NCBI RefSeq assembly: GCF_026810445.1 | Contig: NZ_CP113949.1 | Coordinates: 62,001-126,000, forward strand | Length of the DNA stretch: 64,000 bases | Direction of reading: 5' to 3' | Source: Pseudomonas sp. BSw22131 | Lineage (GTDB): Bacteria > Pseudomonadota > Gammaproteobacteria > Pseudomonadales > Pseudomonadaceae | Shown here: piece by piece, positions 17,880 through 25,357 of the stretch | Layout: each line of letters starts with the position of its first letter | Numbering within the stretch: position 1 is the stretch's first letter | The notes under the pieces: generated by a model | What the model was told of the DNA's origin: nothing | What the model saw: the letters and a program-made list of their open reading frames with translations, nothing else | The model's database searches: none | Made by a program: the position numbers and the translations under genes

Positions 17880-19001
17880 ATGAAGACCTCATTCGATGTG
17901 ATCGTCATTGGCGCCGGGGTGATGGGTGCATCAATCGCAGCGGCCTTGGTGGAAAGAGGGCTGGACGTTGCCTTGCTTGAGCGCGGCATGGTCGCGGGCC
18001 AGGGCGCCACGCGCTATAGCGGCGGCATCGTGCGGGGTCTGGAGCTTGATCCGGCACTGCGTCCGCTCACCGCCAAAGGTGCCCACACCGGTGGAACGGG
18101 GATCGTTCACGCCCTATTCGAGCAATCGATGAAGCGCACCGGCGTTGCCTACATCGCCCGCTCTGAAGTGTGCGGCGCCTACCTTGACGCCATGGGTAGC
18201 GAAGACTCGTTGAATGTCGAGTTGCACGCCTCCGTTAATGCATTGGACAACGGGCGTTTCGCTCCGTATTGCGCGGGCGAATGCCTGCTTATCGAACGCA
18301 ACGGCGGCATCGTCGACGCCCGCAGCAGTGTGCTCAACTTGTGCCGTTACGTGGGTGAAAAGGGCTTGATGCTGGACAACCTCGGCGTTGACGGGTGCGA
18401 GGAGGAGGACGGTCACGTCAAGGTTCACGCAGGCCTGCTGTGCCTTGAGGCTACGTGGGTGGTAGATGCGTGTGGTGCCAGTGGTTCCATTGCCCGGCCC
18501 GAGCACTCAGTGCACGCACGCACCATACCGTTCACCCGTTTCGCCTGCGATCAGGCGCCAAGCATGCCGATAATTGCGCACACCCTGAATACGTATCTGC
18601 TGCCATTGAGCCCGCACCTGGCGCAAGCCGGCGGCCAATATCGCAATCGCGCCGACTGTGCCAGTGAGCTGAACCTGGCTGTGATGGACAATGAGCGCGA
18701 CGTCATGGAGCGCATGGCCAGGCTCGGTTACGGACCGCACTGCATGCCGTTGGTGACCAAAATCGCCAGCGACGCCTACACCGAAGATGGCCGTCCACTG
18801 ATTGGCCGTTCCAGCCCCGACAGCCACATTTACCTGGCGACCGGATTTTGCGGGATTGGCTTCAAGATGGCGCCCAAGGTGGCTGAATTGCTGACGTATG
18901 AGCTGAGCGCTCACATGGCCGGGCTGCAAATCGATGTCGCTCACCGTTTGATGATGGAAGCCTATCTGCCTTCGCGGTTCGCTTCAGTGGTGATGTCGTG
19001 A
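17880..19001 (+). CDS. FAD-dependent oxidoreductase (DAO/glycine oxidase family) of the hydrazine-type operon
   Basis: A 373-residue flavoprotein with FAD motif DVIVIGAGVMGASIAAAL at the N-terminus, and DGRPLIGRSS plus GFCGIGFKMAP near the C-terminus, the signature of glycine/sarcosine oxidase-type DAO enzymes. The ATG at 17880 follows GAGGAG at the right distance; a TTG at 17874 is too close. In the s56-p1 and triacsin pathways a homologous flavoprotein oxidises the N-N-linked intermediate and releases the free hydrazino acid by C-N cleavage. The same step is the likely role here. It starts 17 bp after the MetRS-like gene. Confidence 0.85.
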   Translation: MKTSFDVIVIGAGVMGASIAAALVERGLDVALLERGMVAGQGATRYSGGIVRGLELDPALRPLTAKGAHTGGTGIVHALFEQSMKRTGVAYIARSEVCGAYLDAMGSEDSLNVELHASVNALDNGRFAPYCAGECLLIERNGGIVDARSSVLNLCRYVGEKGLMLDNLGVDGCEEEDGHVKVHAGLLCLEATWVVDACGASGSIARPEHSVHARTIPFTRFACDQAPSMPIIAHTLNTYLLPLSPHLAQAGGQYRNRADCASELNLAVMDNERDVMERMARLGYGPHCMPLVTKIASDAYTEDGRPLIGRSSPDSHIYLATGFCGIGFKMAPKVAELLTYELSAHMAGLQIDVAHRLMMEAYLPSRFASVVMS

Positions 19002-19942
19002 TGCGTCTGGGGATTTGTGCAGCGCTCGAAGTGAGTACCACGCTGCACGCCAGAAGCTTTTTGCGAGGCGTTTGCTTGTCTTCGCACCTGTTCGACAACG
19101 TGCGCCGCGCCCGGCACTTTTATGCGGATGACAAGGCCAGCGCTGATGGCGGCAGGGCAGCGGCCGATCTGTTCATCCGCGAGAACGTCGATGCAGTCAT
19201 TGGCCATTTCGCATCCGAATCGGCTGCAGCCGTGGTGCAAACTTATGCACAGGCCGGCATCCCACTGATTCTTCCAGCTTCCACGTGCGCGGCACTGACT
19301 GAGCAGGGCAGCACAACGTTTCGCGTGTGCGCATCGGATCGGGTAATCGCCCGGCAATTATTGACCTTTGCCGGAACTCATGGCCTTAAACGACTGGCCG
19401 TGTTTGCCGACCAGAGCCTCCACGGTCAACAGCAACTGCACGAACTCAGGTTCGCCAATAACTTATCCACAGCTGTTTTCGATGACGCGTCGAATGCCGA
19501 TGCGCTGGTGTTCTGCGGGCGCTTGAAAGCCAGCTATCAATTTTTGCGTGAACGGCGCGCAGCAGGTTGTCAGTTGCCGTTGTTTTTCACCGATGACGCA
19601 GCATCGCCCGCGCTGGTTCAGGGCATCAGCCGGATCGGAACGGTTTACGTGGTCAGTTTTCCCGTGGCCAGCGACTTGCCCGAAGCGCAGTCGGCAGACC
19701 GGGCTTATCAGCGGATATTCGGCGAGCAGGCACCTGTGTATGCCATCGAAACGCTGAGCGCCTTTGCCTTGGTCGACCGCGCCGCGCAACAGCCCGAGGG
19801 TCTGCTGAACGCACTCAAATTCCAACAATTTTGCACACCTGCCGGCCCTGTCAGCTTTACCAACGGGGAAAACGATCGCGCCCGGGTTTCGCTGTGGGTC
19901 TATGCCGACGATCACGTTCACGAGCGTCGATTGCTCTGTTGA
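19001..19942 (+). CDS. Periplasmic-binding-protein-fold protein lacking a signal peptide
   Basis: A 313-residue protein related to the Leu/Ile/Val-type ligand-binding family, with VDAVIGHFASESAAAVVQTYAQ, GIPLILPASTCAALT and YAIETLSAFALVDRA in the expected order. It begins MRLGICAALEVSTTLHARSF with no secretion signal, so it should stay in the cytoplasm, like the amide sensor AmiC rather than a transport protein. The ATG overlaps the preceding TGA (TGATG). It may sense the pathway's amino-acid substrate or product, or hold an intermediate. This is inference, and no transporter genes accompany it. Confidence 0.75.
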   Translation: MRLGICAALEVSTTLHARSFLRGVCLSSHLFDNVRRARHFYADDKASADGGRAAADLFIRENVDAVIGHFASESAAAVVQTYAQAGIPLILPASTCAALTEQGSTTFRVCASDRVIARQLLTFAGTHGLKRLAVFADQSLHGQQQLHELRFANNLSTAVFDDASNADALVFCGRLKASYQFLRERRAAGCQLPLFFTDDAASPALVQGISRIGTVYVVSFPVASDLPEAQSADRAYQRIFGEQAPVYAIETLSAFALVDRAAQQPEGLLNALKFQQFCTPAGPVSFTNGENDRARVSLWVYADDHVHERRLLC

Positions 19943-19997
19943 TAACGGTCGCCCGCAAGGCCCGTCACGCCCATTCAATCTTTCAGGAAGAAACACT

Positions 19998-21368
19998 ATG
20001 AACCAGTTTGAAATCGAAGGTTTTCGTCAGGACCTGGACGTCGCATCGGTCGGCTTCGGCCCAGCTGGTATTGCGCTGGCGTGCGCGCTGGAAGACGAAG
20101 CCGAAGACAGCGCAAAGAAAACCTACCCACGGGTGCGCTTTTTCGAGAAGGCCCGGGATTCGACGTGGCACGGCGCTTTTTTGCTGGCTGGCACAGACAT
20201 CAACCACCATGTTTTTCGTGATCTGGTCACACCGCGTAATCCACGCAGCCGCTTCTCGTTCGCCATGTACTTGAAGGCCAAAGGCCGCTTGTACAAGTTT
20301 GGCCTGCTCGGGCGACCTGCCAGCCGGGTCGAATGGTCGGACTACATCGCCTGGGTGGCGGCGCAGCTCAAGGATTACGTGTCTTACGACGAAGGCGTCA
20401 TCGACATCCTTCCGGTGACTGAAAACGGTACGTTGCGTGCGGTGGATCTGGTCACCACGCAGGGCACATATCGGACGCGGCGGCTGGTGCTTTCCCACGG
20501 CAGCCTGCCGCGCATTCCCGACGCCTTCAGCGCACACCTGGGCGGGCGCGTGTTTCACACCTCGCAATACCTGAAGAACGTACATCTGGGGGGAGGACCT
20601 ATCGCCCAGCGCTGGCTGGTGCTGGGTTCAGGTCAAAGCGCAGGTGAGGCCGTGGCGCATCTGCTTGGCGCGGCGCCGACGACCCAAGTGCATTCGGTAC
20701 ACCGCGGTGTGGGATTTGGTGTGGGTCAACTGGGCCAGTTTCCCAACATGGCGTTCTTGCCCGAGCAGGTCGATTACTTTCACCAGCTCGAGCCGGCACG
20801 CCGCTCCAAAGTCTTCGAGGAAATCCGCTCGACCAATTACGCCGGCATCGATGCCGACGAAAGTCAGGCGCTGTACTCCTTTCTGTACGAAGGTGAAGTC
20901 AGCGGGCACCAGCGTCTGAACCTGCACACGTGGTCCACCGTGGTCTCGTTGGAAAAGGTGGGCGGCGCGTACTCGGTGCTGTTGCGCGACAGCAACACGG
21001 GCGTTGAAACCACGCTGTATGTGGACGGCATCGTGCTCGGCACTGGTTACGAGCAGTTGCCGGTGCCCCCGCTGCTCACCCTTTTGCAGCCGTGGTTGCA
21101 ACGTGATGAAGACGGCACGTTGGCAGTGGATCGTCATTACCGCGTTGGCCTGCAGAACAGTGAGGGGCTGCACATCTTCGCCAATGGCACCTCCGAGAAA
21201 ACCCATGGCATCAGCGACGCGCAGTCATTTTCCATGGTCGCGCTCCGGGCTCAGCATTTGACTGACGGGTTGTTGGCCACACAACCCAAGGCAGTCGCCA
21301 ACGTGGTGGCGCATCCAACGCTGACGCCCCGGTTGAGCACACCGACCCGAGTCGAGGCCCGGCCATGA
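19998..21368 (+). CDS. Amino-acid N-hydroxylase (lysine/ornithine N-monooxygenase family)
   Basis: A 456-residue class B flavin monooxygenase. The FAD site is SVGFGPAGIALACAL, the NADPH site WLVLGSGQSAGEAVAHL, and the late LGTGYE motif is also present, as in SidA/PvdA/IucD enzymes. It should hydroxylate a side-chain primary amine. Ornithine, lysine and diamines are typical substrates. Since the operon also encodes L-2,3-diaminopropionate synthesis, that amino acid is a candidate, but lysine (as in s56-p1) remains possible. The ATG at 19998 has AGGAAG upstream. The stop overlaps the SbnA-like start (ATGA). Confidence 0.88.
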   Translation: MNQFEIEGFRQDLDVASVGFGPAGIALACALEDEAEDSAKKTYPRVRFFEKARDSTWHGAFLLAGTDINHHVFRDLVTPRNPRSRFSFAMYLKAKGRLYKFGLLGRPASRVEWSDYIAWVAAQLKDYVSYDEGVIDILPVTENGTLRAVDLVTTQGTYRTRRLVLSHGSLPRIPDAFSAHLGGRVFHTSQYLKNVHLGGGPIAQRWLVLGSGQSAGEAVAHLLGAAPTTQVHSVHRGVGFGVGQLGQFPNMAFLPEQVDYFHQLEPARRSKVFEEIRSTNYAGIDADESQALYSFLYEGEVSGHQRLNLHTWSTVVSLEKVGGAYSVLLRDSNTGVETTLYVDGIVLGTGYEQLPVPPLLTLLQPWLQRDEDGTLAVDRHYRVGLQNSEGLHIFANGTSEKTHGISDAQSFSMVALRAQHLTDGLLATQPKAVANVVAHPTLTPRLSTPTRVEARP

Positions 21369-22384
21369 ACTTCATTTCACACATTGTCAGCGATTCAAAC
21401 TTCGTGCGACTCAAGGGCCTTGGCTTCGAAAACCTTCACTTGAAGCTGGAATCGTGCAACCCGGCGGGCTCGATCAAGATGAAAACGGCCATCGGGCTGA
21501 TCGACTCCTACGCTGAGCGCCGACTTATCCACAAGGACACGGTGCTGATCGAGTCGTCTTCGGGCAACCTCGGTGTCGCGTTGGCGATGATCTGCGCCGA
21601 GCGTGGCTACGCGTTTTGCTGTGTGGTTGATCCAAACACCAACCTGCACAACATCAAAATGATGGAGGCCTTTGGCGCACAAATCGTGATTGTCACCGAG
21701 CGCGACGACAACGACGGTTATCTGGGAACCCGCATTCGTCACATTCGCGAGACGGTCGCGCGCGATGCCCGCTATCTGTGGCTCAACCAGTACAGCAATC
21801 CCGCCAACGCACGCACCCACGAAATGACCACCGCGCGCTCGATTCACATCGCGTTCCCGGCGCTGGATTACCTGGTGATCGGCGCAGGCACCACCGGCAC
21901 ATTGATGGGCTGCGTGCAGTATTTTCGCAAGCATTCGCCGCGCACCAAGATCATCGCCGTCGACAGCGCAGGCTCGGTGACTTTCGGTCAAGCGCCAGGC
22001 ACGCGTCTCATACCAGGGCTGGGCTCCAGTCAGATGCCGCCGATCTTTCGCGCCACCCACTTGTTCAAGCAGCAAGTCGTGGACGAGCGCGCAACCATTG
22101 CAATGTGTCGCTGGCTGGCGAAATCCAACGGGGTCTTATCGGGTGGCTCAACCGGTACGGTGGTGGCCGGGCTGGCTGCGCCGTCCTTGGGGATCGCGCG
22201 TGATGCCGTGGTGGTAGCGATTTCTCCGGACGCAGGCGAGCGCTATCTGGACACTATCTATAACGATGAATGGGTCATGCAGAAGTTCGGGCTGGCGGAG
22301 TTGTCGGCGCTCAACTCGCAGCCCATCGGCCAATACCTCAAATCCTGCGTGCACACCTTTGAAGGGGAAGCACTGAATGTCTGA
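21365..22384 (+). CDS. sbnA: SbnA-like PLP-dependent 2,3-diaminopropionate precursor synthase
   Basis: A 339-residue fold-type II PLP enzyme of the cysteine synthase family. The PLP lysine is in NPAGSIKMKTA, the substrate loop ESSSGNLGVAL and the phosphate loop SGGSTGT. In Staphylococcus SbnA joins O-phospho-L-serine and L-glutamate to ACEGA. The next gene is SbnB-like, the enzyme that oxidatively cleaves ACEGA to L-2,3-diaminopropionate. The pairing, not the sequence alone, separates it from cysteine synthase. It overlaps both neighbours by a few bases. Confidence 0.87.
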   Translation: MNFISHIVSDSNFVRLKGLGFENLHLKLESCNPAGSIKMKTAIGLIDSYAERRLIHKDTVLIESSSGNLGVALAMICAERGYAFCCVVDPNTNLHNIKMMEAFGAQIVIVTERDDNDGYLGTRIRHIRETVARDARYLWLNQYSNPANARTHEMTTARSIHIAFPALDYLVIGAGTTGTLMGCVQYFRKHSPRTKIIAVDSAGSVTFGQAPGTRLIPGLGSSQMPPIFRATHLFKQQVVDERATIAMCRWLAKSNGVLSGGSTGTVVAGLAAPSLGIARDAVVVAISPDAGERYLDTIYNDEWVMQKFGLAELSALNSQPIGQYLKSCVHTFEGEALNV

Positions 22385-23384
22385 CTTTCATGTGATTCCC
22401 GGTGCCGTCATCAACGACATCCTGCAAGCCCACTTGCCAAGCATGGTGGCGCGTATCGAACACGTCTATCTGCAGCATCACGATGGGCAGACGATCAACC
22501 CGGACAGCTATTTTCTGCGTTTTCCACAGCAACCTGCTGATCGCATCATCGCGCTGCCCGCTGCGCTTGAGGGCCCGGATGCGGTCGCCGGGATCAAGTG
22601 GATATCAAGCTTTCCCGGCAACGTGGCTCAGCAAAAACCAAGGGCCTCGGCGGTGGTGATATTGAACGACCGCCAAACCGGGTATCCCTACGCGTGCCTT
22701 GAAGGCGCCCAGATCAGTGCGGTCAGAACGGCAGCCTCAGCTGTGTCAGGCGCTTACTGGCTCAATCGTCAGTCGCGCAAGGCCGGGTCTGTAGGCTTTA
22801 TCGGCGCAGGCGTCATTGCCCGCAACATCGCACGCATGCTGGCCGTTGAAGGGTGGGAAATTGGCCACGCTGTTGTTCATGACTTCGACGCCCCATCCGC
22901 TCGCGCATTGAGCGACTACGTCGAGCACGCAGACTTATGCACAGCCCGCCTCGGCACGCTCGATGAAGCGCTGGCCGCTGACGTGGTTATTTTCGCTACG
23001 ACGGCGGGCGAGCCCTATGTCAAACCGCCCATAGCATTTCGCGCAGGACAAGTGGTGCTGAATATCTCGCTGCGCGACATCGCGCCTCAGTTGCTGCTTG
23101 AAGCTGACAATGTGTGTGACGACGTTGAGCACTGCATGAAGGCCAATACCTCGCCGCACCTGACCGAGCAGTTGTCTGGCAATCGATCCTTTATGAACGG
23201 AACGCTGGCGGGGCTGATCCGGGGTGAGTTCCGGCTGGATGACAGCAAGGCGGCGATCTTCTCGCCGTTCGGCCTTGGCGTGCTGGACCTGGCATTGAGC
23301 AAGTTCATTGTGGACACCGCTCTCAGCGAGTCGAAGGCTGTGGCCATCGAGTCCTTTTTCGGGGAGACGCTGCGATGGAGCTGA
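22377..23384 (+). CDS. sbnB: SbnB-like dehydrogenase (ornithine cyclodeaminase/mu-crystallin family)
   Basis: A 335-residue NAD-dependent enzyme. The nucleotide-binding loop is GFIGAGVIARNIARML and an arginine-rich LEGAQISAVRTAASA carboxylate-binding segment is present. SbnB converts ACEGA to L-2,3-diaminopropionate and 2-oxoglutarate. Adjacent SbnA/SbnB pairs are known in staphyloferrin B, zwittermicin and viomycin-type pathways, always as suppliers of diaminopropionate. It overlaps sbnA by 8 bp and the last gene by 10 bp. Confidence 0.87.
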   Translation: MSDFHVIPGAVINDILQAHLPSMVARIEHVYLQHHDGQTINPDSYFLRFPQQPADRIIALPAALEGPDAVAGIKWISSFPGNVAQQKPRASAVVILNDRQTGYPYACLEGAQISAVRTAASAVSGAYWLNRQSRKAGSVGFIGAGVIARNIARMLAVEGWEIGHAVVHDFDAPSARALSDYVEHADLCTARLGTLDEALAADVVIFATTAGEPYVKPPIAFRAGQVVLNISLRDIAPQLLLEADNVCDDVEHCMKANTSPHLTEQLSGNRSFMNGTLAGLIRGEFRLDDSKAAIFSPFGLGVLDLALSKFIVDTALSESKAVAIESFFGETLRWS

Positions 23385-25204
23385 CGGAAAACCATTACCC
23401 GGTGCTCGCTCCGATTACGCTGGCTATCGTTGGCTGTGGTTCGCGTGGGCTGACGGTTTTGGAGCGCGTGTGCGCACTTGCCAGTCTGGGTGACCGGCCT
23501 GTGGATATCCACGTGTACGAGCCGCAGATGCCTGGGCCGGGCGTGCATTCGTTGCAGCAGCCGGACTACTTGATGCTTAACACCGTGGCGTCGCAGATCT
23601 CGATGTTCCCCGACAAGGCTGCGCTGGACGGCAGCGAAGGGCGCGAGGGCCCTGACTTCCATCAATGGTGCCTACGTTACAAATCCGGCCAGCGTGATGT
23701 CCGCGCCAACCAGTTTTTGCCTCGGCAGTGGCTGGGGGAGTATCTGGCCTGGACCTGCGAAACGGTCATTCAGACGTTGCCGCCCCATGTTCGGGTCATT
23801 CATCACGCGTGTGCTGTGGATAACATTCAGCAGACAGCCGGGGCAGGGTTTGAGGTGAGCACCCGGCTAGAGCATCAGCGCACCGTGGACTGGCTGGTAT
23901 TGACCATTGGGCATGCGGGAGCTTCGGGTTTTGTGGATAACATTGGCCGTGCCGCCAGGGTGCTTCATCCTTATCCACAGCCTGACGTTTTCAGTGACGT
24001 TGTGGCGGGTGAAGCCATTGGAATCGAAGGCTTGGGCCTTTGCGCCATGGACGTGGTTGCAGGTCTTACGGTCGGCCGCGGCGGGCGTTTCGTCGGCAAC
24101 GGCCGTGACATGCGTTACGAGCCTTCTGGGGCTGAGCCGCACCTGTTTATGTTCTCGCGCAGCGGTCTGCCTTATCGCACGCGGCCTGATATCTGCGAAC
24201 ACCGCAACGGAGCCCCCGCCACGATTTTTACGCTGGTTGCCGTCGCCCGATTGCGCGCCGAGAACCCGGATGGGCTGGATTTCGAACAGCAGGTCTTGCC
24301 GCTGATCAAGGCTGAGATGTACGTCGAATACTTCGGCATGATCGATCGATTGCGCGGCAACTCGCCCGACCTGATAAAGGATGAAATCGCTCATGCAGCA
24401 GGTTGCGGGGCGGTTGAATCGAAGGTGAACGAGCTGGCGCAACGCTTGGGTGTAACGGGACTTGATCACAGCGTTTTCGATCCCCTGGGGATAACTGTGC
24501 CTGCTGAACGATATGAGGAGTGGGTGCAGGCCTGGATCGAGCAAGATCTTGAAGAAAGTACAGCCGATCTGGACCACAGCCCTGTAAAAGCGGCCCTTGA
24601 AGTGTGGCGAAGCTGCCGTGAACAACTGCGCAGGGTTGTGGATAACCAGGGTTTGACGCCTGCGTCCCATGAGCTTTTCTTCAATCGCTACGCGCCATTG
24701 GTCAACCGCATGGTTGCGGGGCCTCAAAAAGAGCGTCATCAGGAGTTATTGGCGCTGGCACGAGCGGGGATTTTGCGCTGGGTTCACGATTCACTTGTAG
24801 CGCGTGGTCCGGAGGGTTATCCGATCAGTCTCCGGCCTGTGGATAACGACGAGACAGTTCCGCTAGATGCTGTGGTGTTGGCGCACGTTGTTGATAACCG
24901 AGGCACTGATACGGAGCCCCAGCTGATTAGTCGCTTAAAAGCTTCGGGTGTTATCCGAAGCCTCCACTCCGATGGGGATGGAATACGAGTAGATGGTCAC
25001 GGCAAAGCGTTCCCCAATCTGTGGATAACCGGACCCATCGTTGAGGGCGCCACGTATTACAACCATTACGTGCCGTCTTCGGGTGGGTATTCTCGAGCGT
25101 TCATCGACGCCGACCGCATCGCCCGTGAGGTGCTGGGTATGACCTCGGCGCGTAAAGCCGCCGACAACGCACTGCATCTGAAGGCAGAGCTGGCGCTCGC
25201 ATGA
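23375..25204 (+). CDS. FAD/NAD(P)-binding protein of the NAD_binding_9 type, function unknown
   Basis: A 609-residue protein starting with the dinucleotide fold TLAIVGCGSRGLTVLERV and ending with ITGPIVEGATYYNHYVPSS. This architecture belongs to the FAD-NAD(P)-binding (NAD_binding_9) family seen in natural-product clusters but poorly characterised. It is the last gene of the operon and overlaps sbnB. It could oxidise or dehydrogenate the hydrazine product, or act as a second oxygenase; I cannot choose. Its coding sequence contains six exact TTATCCACA (DnaA-box-like) 9-mers, far more than expected. Confidence 0.75.
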   Translation: MELTENHYPVLAPITLAIVGCGSRGLTVLERVCALASLGDRPVDIHVYEPQMPGPGVHSLQQPDYLMLNTVASQISMFPDKAALDGSEGREGPDFHQWCLRYKSGQRDVRANQFLPRQWLGEYLAWTCETVIQTLPPHVRVIHHACAVDNIQQTAGAGFEVSTRLEHQRTVDWLVLTIGHAGASGFVDNIGRAARVLHPYPQPDVFSDVVAGEAIGIEGLGLCAMDVVAGLTVGRGGRFVGNGRDMRYEPSGAEPHLFMFSRSGLPYRTRPDICEHRNGAPATIFTLVAVARLRAENPDGLDFEQQVLPLIKAEMYVEYFGMIDRLRGNSPDLIKDEIAHAAGCGAVESKVNELAQRLGVTGLDHSVFDPLGITVPAERYEEWVQAWIEQDLEESTADLDHSPVKAALEVWRSCREQLRRVVDNQGLTPASHELFFNRYAPLVNRMVAGPQKERHQELLALARAGILRWVHDSLVARGPEGYPISLRPVDNDETVPLDAVVLAHVVDNRGTDTEPQLISRLKASGVIRSLHSDGDGIRVDGHGKAFPNLWITGPIVEGATYYNHYVPSSGGYSRAFIDADRIAREVLGMTSARKAADNALHLKAELALA

Positions 25205-25207
25205 GCC

Positions 25208-25241
25208 AAAAAAAAGCCCGCGCTGACACTGTCAGGCGGGC
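25208..25241 (-). terminator. Rho-independent terminator for the minus-strand polysaccharide genes
   Basis: GCCCGCGCTGAC-ACT-GTCAGGCGGGC is a near-perfect hairpin preceded on the plus strand by eight A, that is, followed by eight T on the minus strand. It lies downstream of the acyltransferase gene at 25352 and may also stop the plus-strand operon ending at 25204. Confidence 0.8.
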
Positions 25242-25275
25242 GGGGTGCGGCGTGTTCTCGAAGCCGGTTGAATCA

Positions 25276-25357
25276 CTGTAGGAGCGTACGAGCAGCGCGA
25301 GGCCGCTATCTGCCGGGCACCGGCAGGAAATCCTGCGCGTACGAATCCCGCCTACAG
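25276..25357. repeat. REP/BIME-like palindromic element
   Basis: CTGTAGGAGCGTACGAG begins the element, and CGTACGAATCCCGCCTACAG mirrors it at the other end (CTGTAGG at 25276, CCTACAG at 25351). An internal CAGGAAATCCTG palindrome is also present. This is the general form of Pseudomonas REP sequences. It touches the stop codon of the acyltransferase gene. Confidence 0.65.

Noticed and set aside
18995..19942. ABC transporter binding protein for import
   Set aside because: It has no signal peptide and no permease or ATPase gene nearby.
21365..23384. Staphyloferrin B-type siderophore cluster from the SbnA/SbnB pair
   Set aside because: No NIS synthetases (IucA/IucC type), no exporter of that type and no Fur-like box. 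SbnA/B only supply diaminopropionate.
23815..25028. A second replication origin
   Set aside because: The DnaA-box-like 9-mers lie inside one intact coding sequence. There is no AT-rich unwinding region and no dnaA/dnaN or gidA genes.
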